DNA of 20,274 nucleotides from positions 1 to 20,274 of the forward strand of contig CABUDB010000002.1 in assembly GCA_902490245.1 (NCBI GenBank), given 5' to 3'. Under the pieces are notes generated by a model. It was not told the origin of the DNA. It was given only the letters and a program-made list of their open reading frames with translations, and ran no database searches. The translations under genes were made by a program, and so were the position numbers. This document shows positions 6,454 to 14,598 of the stretch, one piece after another (position 1 is the first letter of the stretch; every line of letters starts with the position of its first letter). This stretch comes from an uncultured Collinsella sp. (GTDB lineage Bacteria; Actinomycetota; Coriobacteriia; Coriobacteriales; Coriobacteriaceae).

Positions 6454-7632
6454 TTAGTTGTTCTTGGTCAGGCGCTCGACGTCGTGGGCGATCATGTATT
6501 CCTCGTCAGTGGGGATAACCATGACCGTGACGGCGGAACCGGCGGCGCTGATGACCTGCGGGCCGTTGCCCACGGCCTCGCGGTTCTTGTTGTTGTCGAT
6601 ACGTACGCCCAGCCACTCAAAGCAGTCGCAGAAGGCCTTGCGGATCGACCAGTCATTCTCGCCAATACCTGCGGTAAAGGTGATGGTGTCCACGCCCGCC
6701 ATAGAAGCGATCATGGAGCCAGCCTGCTGCATGGCCTTGTAGGCGAACATATCGAAGGCGAGCAGGCAGCGCTCGTCGCCCTCGGAGGCGCGCGTACGGA
6801 TGTCGCGGGCGTCGTTGGAGATGCCCGAGATGGCAAGCAGGCCAGACTGCTTGTTCATCATGTCGTCGACTTCCTGGTAACTGTAGCCGCCCTCGCGCTG
6901 CAGATAGCACACGGTGGCCGGGTCGATGGAACCGCAGCGGGTACCCATCATCAGACCGTCAAGCGGCGTGAGCCCCATCGTGGTATCGCGGCAGACACCG
7001 TCCTCGATAGCGGCAAGCGAAGCGCCGTTGCCCAGATGGCACGAAAGCAGGCGGTGGCAGCGCGAGCCCAGGATCTCCTTGGCCATCATCCACTCGTAGC
7101 GGTGGCTCGTACCGTGTGCGCCGTACTTGCGCACGTGGTACTTGTCGCACACGTCCTTGGGCAGTGCGTAGGTGTAGGCGACCTCGGGCATGGTCATGTG
7201 GAACGAGGTGTCGAAGACGGCCACGTTGGGCAGCTCCGGATACTTCTCGCGGCAATATTCGATTGCCGCGGCCTCGCCGTAATTGTGCAGCGGGGCGAGC
7301 GGGGCCACCTCAAGGATCTTAGCCATGACCTCATCGTCGACGACCGCGGAATCATCGAAGTGCCAGCCACCCTGAACGATACGGTGGCCGATGCCATCGA
7401 TCGTAAAGTCGGTCTTCTCGAGCTCCTCGAGCACGCGCGCAATGGCGCAGCGATGATCGGGAAAAGGAATCTCCTCGGTCAGCTTGGCACCACCGTTCTC
7501 GGAGTGGCCAAAAATGCCCATCTCCGAGCCGATACGCTCGCAGTTGCCCTTGGCGAAAACCTCGCGGGTATCGGTATCCAAAAGCTGATATTTAAGGCTC
7601 GAGCTGCCGGCGTTGACAACAAGTACGTTCAT
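6454..7632 (-). CDS. ackA: Acetate kinase (canonical copy)
   Basis: The 392-residue enzyme converts acetyl phosphate plus ADP to acetate plus ATP in the cytosol. The ASKHA-fold motifs are intact: N7 in VVNAGSSS, R84 in GHRIVQGG, H116 in PLAPLH, D141 in FDTSFH, the HGTSH pair H173/H177, HLGNGAS with N202, R232 in MGTRCGSIDP, FTAGIGEN, and the C-terminal IPTDEE glutamate. The only notable departure is Gln87 where many enzymes have His (HRVVHGG). A GAAGGAG site lies just before the ATG. The gap to the second kinase is 161 bp with a terminator in it, so it probably has its own promoter, though none is convincing in sequence. Residues near 118 (HNYGE) differ from the common HNPAN. Confidence 0.95.
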   Translation of the reverse strand: MNVLVVNAGSSSLKYQLLDTDTREVFAKGNCERIGSEMGIFGHSENGGAKLTEEIPFPDHRCAIARVLEELEKTDFTIDGIGHRIVQGGWHFDDSAVVDDEVMAKILEVAPLAPLHNYGEAAAIEYCREKYPELPNVAVFDTSFHMTMPEVAYTYALPKDVCDKYHVRKYGAHGTSHRYEWMMAKEILGSRCHRLLSCHLGNGASLAAIEDGVCRDTTMGLTPLDGLMMGTRCGSIDPATVCYLQREGGYSYQEVDDMMNKQSGLLAISGISNDARDIRTRASEGDERCLLAFDMFAYKAMQQAGSMIASMAGVDTITFTAGIGENDWSIRKAFCDCFEWLGVRIDNNKNREAVGNGPQVISAAGSAVTVMVIPTDEEYMIAHDVERLTKNN

Positions 7633-7745
7633 GAGACTCCTTCGTGATTACAGTACGGTCGGCAAACCTATAAGGCGGCCGTACCCTTAATAAGAAGTTA
7701 TCAGAATCCAATAAATAGCTATTAAACTCTTCGCTCAAAGAGCGT

Positions 7746-7786
7746 AAAAGGGGGCTGAACGGCACAAGGCCATCCAGTCCCCCCTT
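7746..7786 (-). terminator. Terminator between the two acetate kinase genes
   Basis: G/C tracts 7750-7754 and 7779-7784 with their flanking AA/TT bases form a stem; on the - strand it is followed by TTTT (7749-7746). It begins eight bases after the stop of the upstream kinase gene and so separates the two kinase transcripts. A small CGCTC-AAA-GAGCG hairpin follows it downstream. Confidence 0.7.
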
Positions 7787-7793
7787 GCATCAA

Positions 7794-8972
7794 TTACTTG
7801 CCGTTGACGATGCGCTCGACGTCGGAAGCGATCATGAACTCCTCGTCCGTGGGGATGACGAAGATCTTGACCTTGGAATCCTTGGCGGACAGGCACCAAG
7901 CACCGTCGCCACGCAGGGCGTTGCGGGCATGGTCCATCTTGACGCCCATAAAGGCCAGACGGTCGGCCACGCCAGCGCGGACGGCCGGAGCGTGCTCGCC
8001 GATGCCGGCGGTAAAGACCAGGGTGTCCATGCCGCACATGGAAGTGGCCATCTCGGCGGCCTTGGCGGCAATCTTGTAGACGAACATATCGAAGGCGAGC
8101 TGGGCCTCGGGGTCGCCGGCAGCGGCGAGCTCCTCGACATTGCGGCAGTCGTTGGTCTTGCCGCCGGTCACGGCCATGAGGCCGGACTTCTTGTTCATCA
8201 TCTCGTCGACCTCATCGAAGGTGTAGCCGCCTTCGCGCTGCAGGTAGCACACGGTAGCAGGGTCGATGGAGCCGCAGCGGGTGCCCATCATGACACCGTC
8301 GAGCGGCGTCAGGCCCATGGTGGTGTCCATGCACTTACCGTCCTCGATAGCGCACAGGGAGGCACCGGAACCGATGTGGCACACGACGACCTTGCGAGCC
8401 TCGCCGTTGGTCATCTCGGCGACCTTCTTGGAGATGTAACGGTAGCTGGTGCCATGGGCGCCGTACTTACGGATGTGCAGCTTGTCGCAAACATCTTTGG
8501 GAAGGGCGTAGGTCTTGGCGACCTCGGGCATGTTGAAGTGGAAAGCGGTGTCGTAGACCGTGACGTTGGGCAGGTCGGGATACTGCTCTAGGCAGAACTC
8601 GATAACGTTGGCCTCGGGATTGTTGTGGAGCGGCGCGAGCGGGGCGACCTCGCGGATCTTAGCGAGAACGTCCTCGTCGACGAGGGAGGAGTCGCCAAAG
8701 TACCAACCGCCCTGAACGATGCGATGGCCGATGCCCTCAATCTTGACGCCGTTGGCCTCGAGGTCCTTCAGGACGACCTCGATGGCGACCTTGTGGTCGG
8801 GGAACTCGATGTTCTCGGTCACCTTCTTGGAGCCGTTGGCAGCGTGGGTGAAGGTACCGCCGGTAAAGCAGACGCGCTCGCAGGAGCCCTTTGCGGACAC
8901 CTTGTGGGACTTGGTATCGATGACCTGATACTTAAGGGTCGAAGATCCTGCGTTGACGACCAGAACGTTCAT
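7794..8972 (-). CDS. ackA: Acetate kinase paralogue (diverged copy)
   Basis: This 392-residue paralogue has exactly the same length as the neighbouring copy and aligns without gaps over the N-terminal half. Catalytic-type residues N7, R84, H116, D141, H173, R232 and E377 are present. Three usually conserved positions differ: HGTSY (Y177 for His), HIGSGAS (S202 for Asn in HLGNG), and GIGEH (H327 for Asn). The SGLMAVTGGKTND stretch (263-275) also departs from the usual SGLLGLSGISSD. It could still be an acetate kinase, or be specialised for another short-chain acid such as propionate; sequence alone does not decide. AGGGAG lies about eight bases before the ATG. Tandem arrangement in the same orientation suggests an old gene duplication. 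Confidence 0.9.
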   Translation of the reverse strand: MNVLVVNAGSSTLKYQVIDTKSHKVSAKGSCERVCFTGGTFTHAANGSKKVTENIEFPDHKVAIEVVLKDLEANGVKIEGIGHRIVQGGWYFGDSSLVDEDVLAKIREVAPLAPLHNNPEANVIEFCLEQYPDLPNVTVYDTAFHFNMPEVAKTYALPKDVCDKLHIRKYGAHGTSYRYISKKVAEMTNGEARKVVVCHIGSGASLCAIEDGKCMDTTMGLTPLDGVMMGTRCGSIDPATVCYLQREGGYTFDEVDEMMNKKSGLMAVTGGKTNDCRNVEELAAAGDPEAQLAFDMFVYKIAAKAAEMATSMCGMDTLVFTAGIGEHAPAVRAGVADRLAFMGVKMDHARNALRGDGAWCLSAKDSKVKIFVIPTDEEFMIASDVERIVNGK

Positions 8973-9025
8973 GTGTCTCCCTACTAACAGGCGGTGTGGC
9001 GCCGCCAGGTTACATACGCTTCAAT

Positions 9026-9059
9026 AATAAACCCAAACGCCCTCGCGCTCGGGTTTATT
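9026..9059 (-). terminator. Terminator of the xseA-xseB-HIT unit
   Basis: AATAAACCC (9026-9034) pairs with GGGTTTATT (9051-9059), and the inner bases extend the stem with two mismatches around a CCTC loop. On the - strand it ends in TTTATTATT. It lies 60 bases beyond the HIT gene stop, and just upstream of the diverged acetate kinase gene. Confidence 0.75.
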
Positions 9060-9119
9060 GCGTTGATATATAAGTTATCAATGCCTGAGCTTCCGTTTCA
9101 ATGCAAGGAAGAAGCGCCC

Positions 9120-9455
9120 TCAGATGAGGTTCTCGCCCAGGTTCTTGCCGCCGAGGACGTGCATGTGGAAGTGCATGACGGTCTGGCCTGCGTTAACGCC
9201 CTTGTTGGAGATGACGCGGAAACCGTCCTCCAGACCCTTGGCCTTGGCGACCTCCTGGATGGCGTGAGCCATGGCGCCCATGGTCTCGGCGGGCACGTCA
9301 TCGGCGATGTCGCTGTAGTGCTTCTTGGGGATCACGAGCGTGTGGACCGGCGCCTGGGGGTTAAGGTCATCGAACGCGATGACCTGGTCGTCCTCATAGA
9401 CAACGGTCGAGGGGATCTCGTGGTTGGCAATTTTGCAGAAGATGCAATCGCACAT
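9120..9455 (-). CDS. HIT family nucleotide-binding hydrolase (Hint-type)
   Basis: The 111-residue protein is a complete histidine-triad domain of the Hint/HinT branch, which hydrolyses purine nucleoside phosphoramidates and adenylated lysine adducts. The triad is H95-F-H97-M-H99-V in VMHFHMHVLGG, with H97 the expected nucleophile. The N-terminal CDCIFCKI has the cysteine pair that, with a histidine, binds zinc in many relatives; VIAFDDLNPQAPVHTLVIPKKH (about 25-46) is the typical substrate pocket, given here by its ends. AAAGGA lies about seven bases upstream. It follows xseB after 49 bp and probably shares its transcript. Confidence 0.95.
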   Translation of the reverse strand: MCDCIFCKIANHEIPSTVVYEDDQVIAFDDLNPQAPVHTLVIPKKHYSDIADDVPAETMGAMAHAIQEVAKAKGLEDGFRVISNKGVNAGQTVMHFHMHVLGGKNLGENLI

Positions 9456-9504
9456 GATTGGTTCCTTTCTCGCAGACCAAGGTAATTATATTTGGTCGGA
9501 ATGG

Positions 9505-9771
9505 TTAGAACGAGAGACTGTCGTCGGTGTTGGCGGCTTCGCCGTCGGCGAGCACGTCGTTGCCGTCGACGTCCTTAAGGAGCACCGAGACCTTCTGCTC
9601 GGCATCGGACAGGCGGGTGCGCAGACTCTTGAGGAGCTCGACGCCGCGGGTGTAGCTCTCGAGCGACTCCTCGAGCTCCATATCGCCCGACTCCAAGCTG
9701 CGGATGATGAGCTCCAGCTCCTGCGAGGCCTGCTTGTACGTAAGCTGCTCGACCGGGGTCTTCTCTGCCAT
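9505..9771 (-). CDS. xseB: Exodeoxyribonuclease VII small subunit
   Basis: The 88-residue protein carries the XseB helical-hairpin signature: LTYKQASQELELIIRSLESG (10-29), followed by LEESLESYTRGVELLK (32-47) and a second long helix to about residue 67. Several copies wrap the XseA subunit to form exonuclease VII, which degrades single-stranded DNA to oligonucleotides from both ends. A short acidic tail (68-88) is extra to the core. The AAAGGA site lies eight bases before the ATG. It starts 42 bp after xseA. Confidence 0.95.
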   Translation of the reverse strand: MAEKTPVEQLTYKQASQELELIIRSLESGDMELEESLESYTRGVELLKSLRTRLSDAEQKVSVLLKDVDGNDVLADGEAANTDDSLSF

Positions 9772-9813
9772 ATCTGTTTCCTTTCCTAAGGGTCTATCAC
9801 TGTGAAACGCGGC

Positions 9814-11265
9814 CTACTCGACCGCATTGACGGTTGCCGACACGTTGCCGTCCGCCATGCGCACGCGGATGGCGTCGCCCGGCTTAAAGGTCTTGGCGCT
9901 CGTAGCCACATCATCATCGCTGTACGCTATGGAGTAACCGCGGGCAAGCACCTTGAGCGGCGACAAGGCATCGAGCGAGGCTGCCGCACGGCCCAGGTCG
10001 GATGCGGGTTTGCTGAGCATCGTACGTCCCTGATGCTCCAGACGGGAACTCGCGAGCGTGATCGCATGGCGCTTGCCATCGAGCCCCGAGGTGCTTGCGA
10101 TCAAGCGCTCGGGCAGACGCTCGAAGTTGGAGCGGAAGGCCCCAACCGAACGCGTTATGGCGCCGGACAGACGATCGGCCGTCAGGGCAAGCTCGGACTC
10201 GCGGCGCTCGACCATAAACGTTGGGTCGTTGAGGCACGGGCGGCGCGCGGCTGCATCGAGCGCGTCGCCCAGTCGAGCCGTATAGGTGTCCCAGGCGCGG
10301 CGACCGCGCTGATCGAGCATCTCCAGGTCGACCTGATCCGACCCAATCATCGAAGCCATCGCGGCGCCCAGACGCTGATGACGCGCCTCGAGCACGTCGG
10401 CCAACTCCGTCATAGCCGGCGCCACCGATTCTGCCGCCGCCGTTGGCGTGGAGGCGCGGCGGTCGCTCACCATGTCGCAAATCGAGGTATCGGGCTCATG
10501 CCCAATGCCCGTCACCACGGGCACGGGACAGGCCGCCACCGCACGGGCAAGCCCTTCGTCGTTAAAGGTCATAAGGTCTTCGAAGGAACCGCCGCCGCGC
10601 ACCAGCAAAATGCAATCGGGCGCCGGCGTAATGGCGGCGGCGCGGCGCAAGCCCTCGATGAGCTCGGCGGGCGCACCCTCGCCTTGAACCTTGGCCCCCA
10701 CGCAGACGAGCTCAACGAGCGGGTTGCGACGGCGCAGCGTACGCTTGACGTCGTCGATTACGGCGCCCGAAAGCGAGGTGACGACCGCCACACGCGAGCA
10801 AAACACCGGAATGCGACGTTTGCGAGCCTCGTCCATCAGGCCCTCGCGACGCAGCTTTTCGGCCAACTGAGCCACCTGCTGACGCAGCAAGCCATCCCCC
10901 GACAGCGAGAACGAGAGGGCGACGAAGCTCATGCGACCCGTAGGCTTGTAGAGATTGAAAATGCCCCTAAAGCTCACCTGCATGCCATCGCGCAAATCGA
11001 AGGTGCGCTTGAGATAGGCGCCCTTCCAGATGATGCAGTCGACGGCCGCCGAGTCGTCCTTGATTTGGAAGTAGCAGTGGCCGCTTCGGGCATTGGGACC
11101 GCGGAAACCAGTGACCTCACCCAAAACGCTCAGCTGCGGAATGGCATCGAGCGCGCCGGCGGCGATCTCCACCGCTTGGCTCACGCTGAGCTCTTTGCGC
11201 TCCTGCTCGTCCGATCCGTCGAACTCGGCGGAAACGGCATTGCCGGTTAGATTCCAGCCTGCCAC
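9814..11265 (-). CDS. xseA: Exodeoxyribonuclease VII large subunit
   Basis: The 483-residue catalytic subunit has an N-terminal OB-fold (about 27-115; LSVLGEVTGFRGP, GHCYFQIKD, QVSFRGIFNLY), the central catalytic domain, and a long coiled-coil region (about 270-400) that contacts XseB. Catalytic-region motifs are VAVVTSLSGAVIDDV, LLVRGGGSFEDLMTFNDE and TGIGHEPDTSICDMVSDRRA, followed by STPTAAAE. The GTG start at 11265 is preferred because AAAGGAGG lies four bases before it; an ATG at 11283 and a TTG at 11292 would place that site inside the coding region and have none of their own. It is slightly longer than the E. coli protein. First gene of xseA-xseB-HIT. Confidence 0.93.
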   Translation of the reverse strand: MAGWNLTGNAVSAEFDGSDEQERKELSVSQAVEIAAGALDAIPQLSVLGEVTGFRGPNARSGHCYFQIKDDSAAVDCIIWKGAYLKRTFDLRDGMQVSFRGIFNLYKPTGRMSFVALSFSLSGDGLLRQQVAQLAEKLRREGLMDEARKRRIPVFCSRVAVVTSLSGAVIDDVKRTLRRRNPLVELVCVGAKVQGEGAPAELIEGLRRAAAITPAPDCILLVRGGGSFEDLMTFNDEGLARAVAACPVPVVTGIGHEPDTSICDMVSDRRASTPTAAAESVAPAMTELADVLEARHQRLGAAMASMIGSDQVDLEMLDQRGRRAWDTYTARLGDALDAAARRPCLNDPTFMVERRESELALTADRLSGAITRSVGAFRSNFERLPERLIASTSGLDGKRHAITLASSRLEHQGRTMLSKPASDLGRAAASLDALSPLKVLARGYSIAYSDDDVATSAKTFKPGDAIRVRMADGNVSATVNAVE

Positions 11266-11334
11266 GCAGCCTCCTTTCGTCATCGTGCACAAGGGCTCCG
11301 GCCCTGCGCAAATTCAAGTCCAGCACATAGTACA

Positions 11335-11364
11335 GCGCCGCGGGGACACAAATCCCCACGGCGC
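11335..11364. terminator. GC-rich inverted repeat between the metallopeptidase and xseA genes
   Basis: A 12-bp stem with one wobble (11335-11346 with 11353-11364, loop CACAAA) lies 16 bases after the stop of the metallopeptidase gene. There is no U-run on the - strand, so intrinsic termination is uncertain; it may be a processed 3' end or a factor-dependent stop. Confidence 0.45.
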
Positions 11365-11380
11365 CCGTCGGTCCCATTTG

Positions 11381-12085
11381 TTATCGGTTGGAGTTTCTGT
11401 TGTAGCGAGCCATAAGGTAGAGCAGCTGAATAATCGAGGTGAGCGCCGCGGCCACGTAGGTGAGCGCGGCTGCCGTCAACACCTTCTTGGCACCGTTGAC
11501 CTGCTTGGAACTCATGCCCGACTGCTCGATATACGCCACGGCGCGTCGGCTGGCATCGATCTCAACCGGCAGCGTAACCAGCTGGAATAGCACGCTAAAC
11601 GAGAAGAAGATCAGCGCGAGGGTCGTGAGCCCTGCTATGTTCATAAACAGGCCCATGAGCAGCACGATGGTCCAAGTGTTCTGGGTAAAGTTGACGACCG
11701 GCACGAGGGCGGTGCGTACCTTCATCATGGCATAACCGCTTTGACGCTGGGCGGCATGGCCCGCCTCGTGGCAGGCGACGGCAACGCTTGCGACCGACCC
11801 GCCAGAACGGTTGGCATCCGACAGATACAGGTTGTTGTCCTGCGGGTTGTAATGATCAGTGAGCTCACCGGCGACGCCCTTGATACCCACGGCGTTGCAA
11901 CCGTTGGCGTCGAGCATGCGGCGAGCGACCGTGGCACCCGTGTCGCCGTCCGAGCGAACCTTGGACCAGGTCTTGTACGTCGAGTTGATATAGCTCTGCG
12001 CAGCAAGGCCAAGCACTGTACAAACAAGAACAACCAGCAGGTACAGCGGGTCGATGCCAAAGCCGTAACCATAGTAATAGGGCAT
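11381..12085 (-). CDS. Membrane zinc metallopeptidase (YugP-like)
   Basis: The 234-residue protein matches the YugP-type neutral zinc metallopeptidase family of unknown substrate. It has an N-terminal membrane segment (about 13-32), a cytoplasmic or external loop with GVAGELTDHYNPQDNNLYLS (70-89), the zinc-binding HEAGH at 106-110 preceded by AVAC, and two close membrane segments at about 137-175, then a last one at about 202-226. ALPVEIDASRRA-like sequence (LPVEIDASRRA, about 178-188) is typical of the family. The ATG at 12085 is chosen because GGAGG lies eight bases upstream; an upstream in-frame start at 12154 adds residues not in the family. The aromatic MPYYYGYGFG N-terminus also fits relatives. 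Confidence 0.9.
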   Translation of the reverse strand: MPYYYGYGFGIDPLYLLVVLVCTVLGLAAQSYINSTYKTWSKVRSDGDTGATVARRMLDANGCNAVGIKGVAGELTDHYNPQDNNLYLSDANRSGGSVASVAVACHEAGHAAQRQSGYAMMKVRTALVPVVNFTQNTWTIVLLMGLFMNIAGLTTLALIFFSFSVLFQLVTLPVEIDASRRAVAYIEQSGMSSKQVNGAKKVLTAAALTYVAAALTSIIQLLYLMARYNRNSNR

Positions 12086-12218
12086 GCGAATTCCTCCGAA
12101 TCGAGTTACACGTTGGAGGCATTCTACCCACTCGCCCAGCCAACGAGACACCATCGATGTTTTGGCATTGCAACCCTAGAACGTTTGCATCGCTTGGTAA
12201 AACCGCGTAACTATATAA

Positions 12219-13352
12219 CTACAAAAGCTCGATTTTGCCGTCTTTGACCGTAAGACCCATGTTGCCGGAAAGCAGATCGTCCAGGCGCGAACCCACGAGC
12301 TCAAAACGCCAGCCTTCGCGCAGGGGGCTTTGCTCAGGATGCTCGATGTAATCGGCCAGGTCATCGCGCGAGGCGATAACCGAGGTCGCAACGCCCGAGC
12401 GCTCGGCAACCAAGCGAATAAGCGCATACATAAGATCCGTCACGCTCTCCAGCTCCGGCGAGATCTGGCGATGTCCGCGCACCATGAGCGGCAGGCGATC
12501 GTGCGGGCAGCTCGCGCCGCGCTTGATGGCCATGAGCGCGCCGTCCACATCGCGCTCCCCCAGCTGGTCGGTGCCGCGGATGCTGCGGAACTCCTCAACG
12601 CGCACGGGATTGCGCTTAACGAGCGCCAGAAGCGTATCGTCGGACATGACCCACTTGCGTGGGATGTTGCGGCGCTCGGCGCGGTCCTCGCGCCAGGCGG
12701 CGAGCTCGCGCGCAATGCCCAGCTGATGGCGGCTGCACGAGTTAATGCGCTTGACCTTGCGGAATGCCTCATGGCGGTCGGCGCGGTAGTGCGACTCGTC
12801 GGCCAGCGGGCGCAGCTCATCGAGCACCCAATCCACACGACCCAGCTCGCGTAGGCGGCTCATCATCTCGGTATAGGCAACGATCAGATACTTGACGTCA
12901 TCGATTGCGTACTCAATCTGCTTATCGGTCAGCGGACGGCGCGACCAATCGGTCAGTGACTCGGTCTTGGGCAATGAGACGCCGCAAAACGTCTGCACGA
13001 GCGCGCCGTAGGAAATCTGCTGGCGCTCGCCCAAAAAGGCGGCGGCCACCTGCGTGTCAAAAATGGGACGCGGCAGCACGCCCACGGTATGGAGCATAAC
13101 CTCCATATCCTGTGAGCAGGCGTGGAAGACCTTGGTCACGCTCTCATCGCCCATAAGCTCGGCGAGCGGCGACAGGTCGTCGATCACCAGAGGATCGACC
13201 GCGACGCTCTCGGCGGGGGTGGCAATCTGGACCAAGCACAGGCGCGGGTGGAACGTGCGCTCGCGCAAAAACTCGGTATCGACGGCAATCGCCTCGAACT
13301 CGCGGGCGCGCTGGCAAAAGTCGAGTAGAGCCTGATGTGTGGAAATGTACAT
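12219..13352 (-). CDS. rnd: Ribonuclease D
   Basis: The 377-residue 3'-5' exoribonuclease trims tRNA and other stable RNA 3' ends. The DEDDy exonuclease motifs are AVDTEFLRE (Exo I, near residue 24), VFHACSQDMEVM (Exo II, near 75-86) and YAIDDVKYL (Exo III, near 147-155). An HRDC domain follows (about 200-290; ELAAWREDRAERRNIPRKWV and DTLLALVKRNP are its core, each given as landmark), and a less conserved C-terminal region ends at LTVKDGKIELL. The ATG at 13352 gives the usual N-terminus (MYISTHQALLDFCQ); a GTG at 13388 is possible but adds 12 atypical residues. The ribosome site (GGGTTG) is weak. It is transcribed away from the lipid kinase gene. Confidence 0.93.
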   Translation of the reverse strand: MYISTHQALLDFCQRAREFEAIAVDTEFLRERTFHPRLCLVQIATPAESVAVDPLVIDDLSPLAELMGDESVTKVFHACSQDMEVMLHTVGVLPRPIFDTQVAAAFLGERQQISYGALVQTFCGVSLPKTESLTDWSRRPLTDKQIEYAIDDVKYLIVAYTEMMSRLRELGRVDWVLDELRPLADESHYRADRHEAFRKVKRINSCSRHQLGIARELAAWREDRAERRNIPRKWVMSDDTLLALVKRNPVRVEEFRSIRGTDQLGERDVDGALMAIKRGASCPHDRLPLMVRGHRQISPELESVTDLMYALIRLVAERSGVATSVIASRDDLADYIEHPEQSPLREGWRFELVGSRLDDLLSGNMGLTVKDGKIELL

Positions 13353-13416
13353 ATCAACCCATCGAATAAGGTTAGGCCCGAAAAACACGGGTAGGATATC
13401 GGCATTGCCCTACAAC

Positions 13417-13422
13417 TATACT
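13417..13422 (+). promoter_or_regulatory. Candidate -10 box for the lipid kinase gene
   Basis: TATACT lies 29 bases before the ATG in the divergent gap between rnd and the lipid kinase gene. The region at the -35 distance (13394-13399) does not resemble TTGACA. A transcript start near 13429 would give a leader of about 20 bases. Confidence 0.35.
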
Positions 13423-13450
13423 CGGTTAGTCACAGAACGGGAACGTAAGT

Positions 13451-14368
13451 ATGCGCTGCCTTATCATCCACAACCCGGCATCGGGCCCCAGCTCAGATGA
13501 AATCTTCGCATTCACGCACGCCCTTGCACAGGGTGGCGACGAGGTCGTGATGCGTTTTATCGGCGATGGCATGGAACCCGAGGACGCCGTGGCAGACGTG
13601 CGCGAGTTTGATCGCGTGGTGATTTCGGGCGGCGACGGCACCGTCTCCAACGTGCTCGACCAAATGCGCGGATGCGGCGTCCCCACGCTCGTCTTCCCCT
13701 CCGGCACGGCCTGCCTGTTCTTCAACAACATCGGCAATGCCCCTGAGGCCGCGGCACTCGCCAAGGCCTGCCGCGTCGGCCGCACCGTCAAGGCGGATAT
13801 GGGTGAGCTCTTTTGGCTCGACGAGAACGGCAACGAAAAGCGCCACGGCTTTATTATCATCGCCGGCTCGGGCTACGACGCCGAGATCATGATGAAGGCC
13901 GCCCCCACCAAAAACGATATCGGCGAGATCGCCTATTTCCTGTCGGCGCTCGCCACACCCAACCCCACGGTGGCGCACTTTACGATTGAGCATGACGGCA
14001 TTGTCGAGGAGCTCGATGGCATCTGCTGCATGGCCGGCAACACCTCGGTCATCCAAAACGACATCAACCTGTTCCCCGATTGCCGCATGAACGACGGCAT
14101 GGTCGACATCGCGGTCATCGAGCCCGTAAAAACCGTGCAGCTGCTCCCGACCGTGATCACCGCCGCACTCGACCCCGCCGGCAAGGTGCTCGGCCGTCCG
14201 CAGTTCAAGATCATCCAGACCAAAGAAGCCAAGATCACCTGCACCCCGTCGCTGGGCATGCAGTTCGATGGCGAAATCATCTCCAGCAACTCGGGCGTCT
14301 TTGGAGCCCGCGCGCTTCCGCAATGCCTCGACCTCATCGTCGACGAATTCTCCCCACTCGGAAAATAG
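13451..14368 (+). CDS. Diacylglycerol kinase family lipid kinase (DagK/YegS-like)
   Basis: The 305-residue protein is a DAGK-catalytic-domain lipid kinase, which phosphorylates diacylglycerol or a related lipid alcohol with ATP at the inner membrane face. It has NPASG at 8-12 and the nucleotide-binding SGGDGTVSNVLD at 59-70, followed by LVFPSGTACLFFNNIGN (about 79-95), the family's PxGTxNdfa region, here with Ala-Cys-Leu-Phe in place of the usual Asn-Asp. The C-terminal beta-sandwich includes DCRMNDGMVDIAVIEP and ends with the QFDGEII block. The ribosome site is weak (GGGAACG). It is followed directly by a small membrane protein gene, ten bases after the stop. Confidence 0.88.
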   Translation: MRCLIIHNPASGPSSDEIFAFTHALAQGGDEVVMRFIGDGMEPEDAVADVREFDRVVISGGDGTVSNVLDQMRGCGVPTLVFPSGTACLFFNNIGNAPEAAALAKACRVGRTVKADMGELFWLDENGNEKRHGFIIIAGSGYDAEIMMKAAPTKNDIGEIAYFLSALATPNPTVAHFTIEHDGIVEELDGICCMAGNTSVIQNDINLFPDCRMNDGMVDIAVIEPVKTVQLLPTVITAALDPAGKVLGRPQFKIIQTKEAKITCTPSLGMQFDGEIISSNSGVFGARALPQCLDLIVDEFSPLGK

Positions 14369-14377
14369 GAGGATCCA

Positions 14378-14470
14378 ATGAACGACAATCCCCTGCTCGG
14401 CTTTATCGTCATCGTTCTGGCCATGCTCATCGGCTATGCGATTAACGTGATCCACCGCCGGAAGAAGTAA
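14378..14470 (+). CDS. 30-residue single-pass membrane protein
   Basis: A complete small gene starts nine bases after the lipid kinase stop, with a strong AGGAGG site (14367-14372) five bases before the ATG. The peptide has a short polar N-terminus (MNDNPL), one hydrophobic segment (about 6-25, LGFIVIVLAMLIGYAINVI) and a basic end (HRRKK), so N-out/C-in topology is expected. No named family is recognised. The tight coupling and shared terminator indicate co-expression with the lipid kinase; it could anchor or modulate it (inference). Confidence 0.8.
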   Translation: MNDNPLLGFIVIVLAMLIGYAINVIHRRKK

Positions 14471-14506
14471 TTCCACATTGGTATGATATTCATCCAATTA
14501 TCGTCT

Positions 14507-14547
14507 CCCCCGTTGTTTATGCATTTGCCAAACAGCGGGGGATTTTT
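14507..14547 (+). terminator. Rho-independent terminator of the lipid kinase operon
   Basis: A 12-bp stem with one wobble (14507-14518 with 14530-14541, 11-base loop) is followed by ATTTTT. It ends the transcript of the lipid kinase and small membrane protein genes. Confidence 0.92.
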
Positions 14548-14598
14548 CTTTGCGCCCCGTGCAAGGCGCTTTATTCAGATACAGTAATTGCAGGGTGT

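Noticed and set aside
6388..7647. Long + strand reading frame opposite the first acetate kinase gene (and a similar one at 7785-8591)
   Set aside because: Antisense to genes with complete catalytic motifs; His/Val/Gly-rich, low-quality translation typical of a GC-driven shadow.
9802..11250. 482-residue + strand frame opposite xseA
   Set aside because: The - strand encodes a full exonuclease VII large subunit with clear motifs and good start; the + frame has none.
13493..14497. 334-residue - strand frame opposite the lipid kinase gene
   Set aside because: Antisense of a gene with GGDGT and NPASG motifs; no plausible start signal or known domain.
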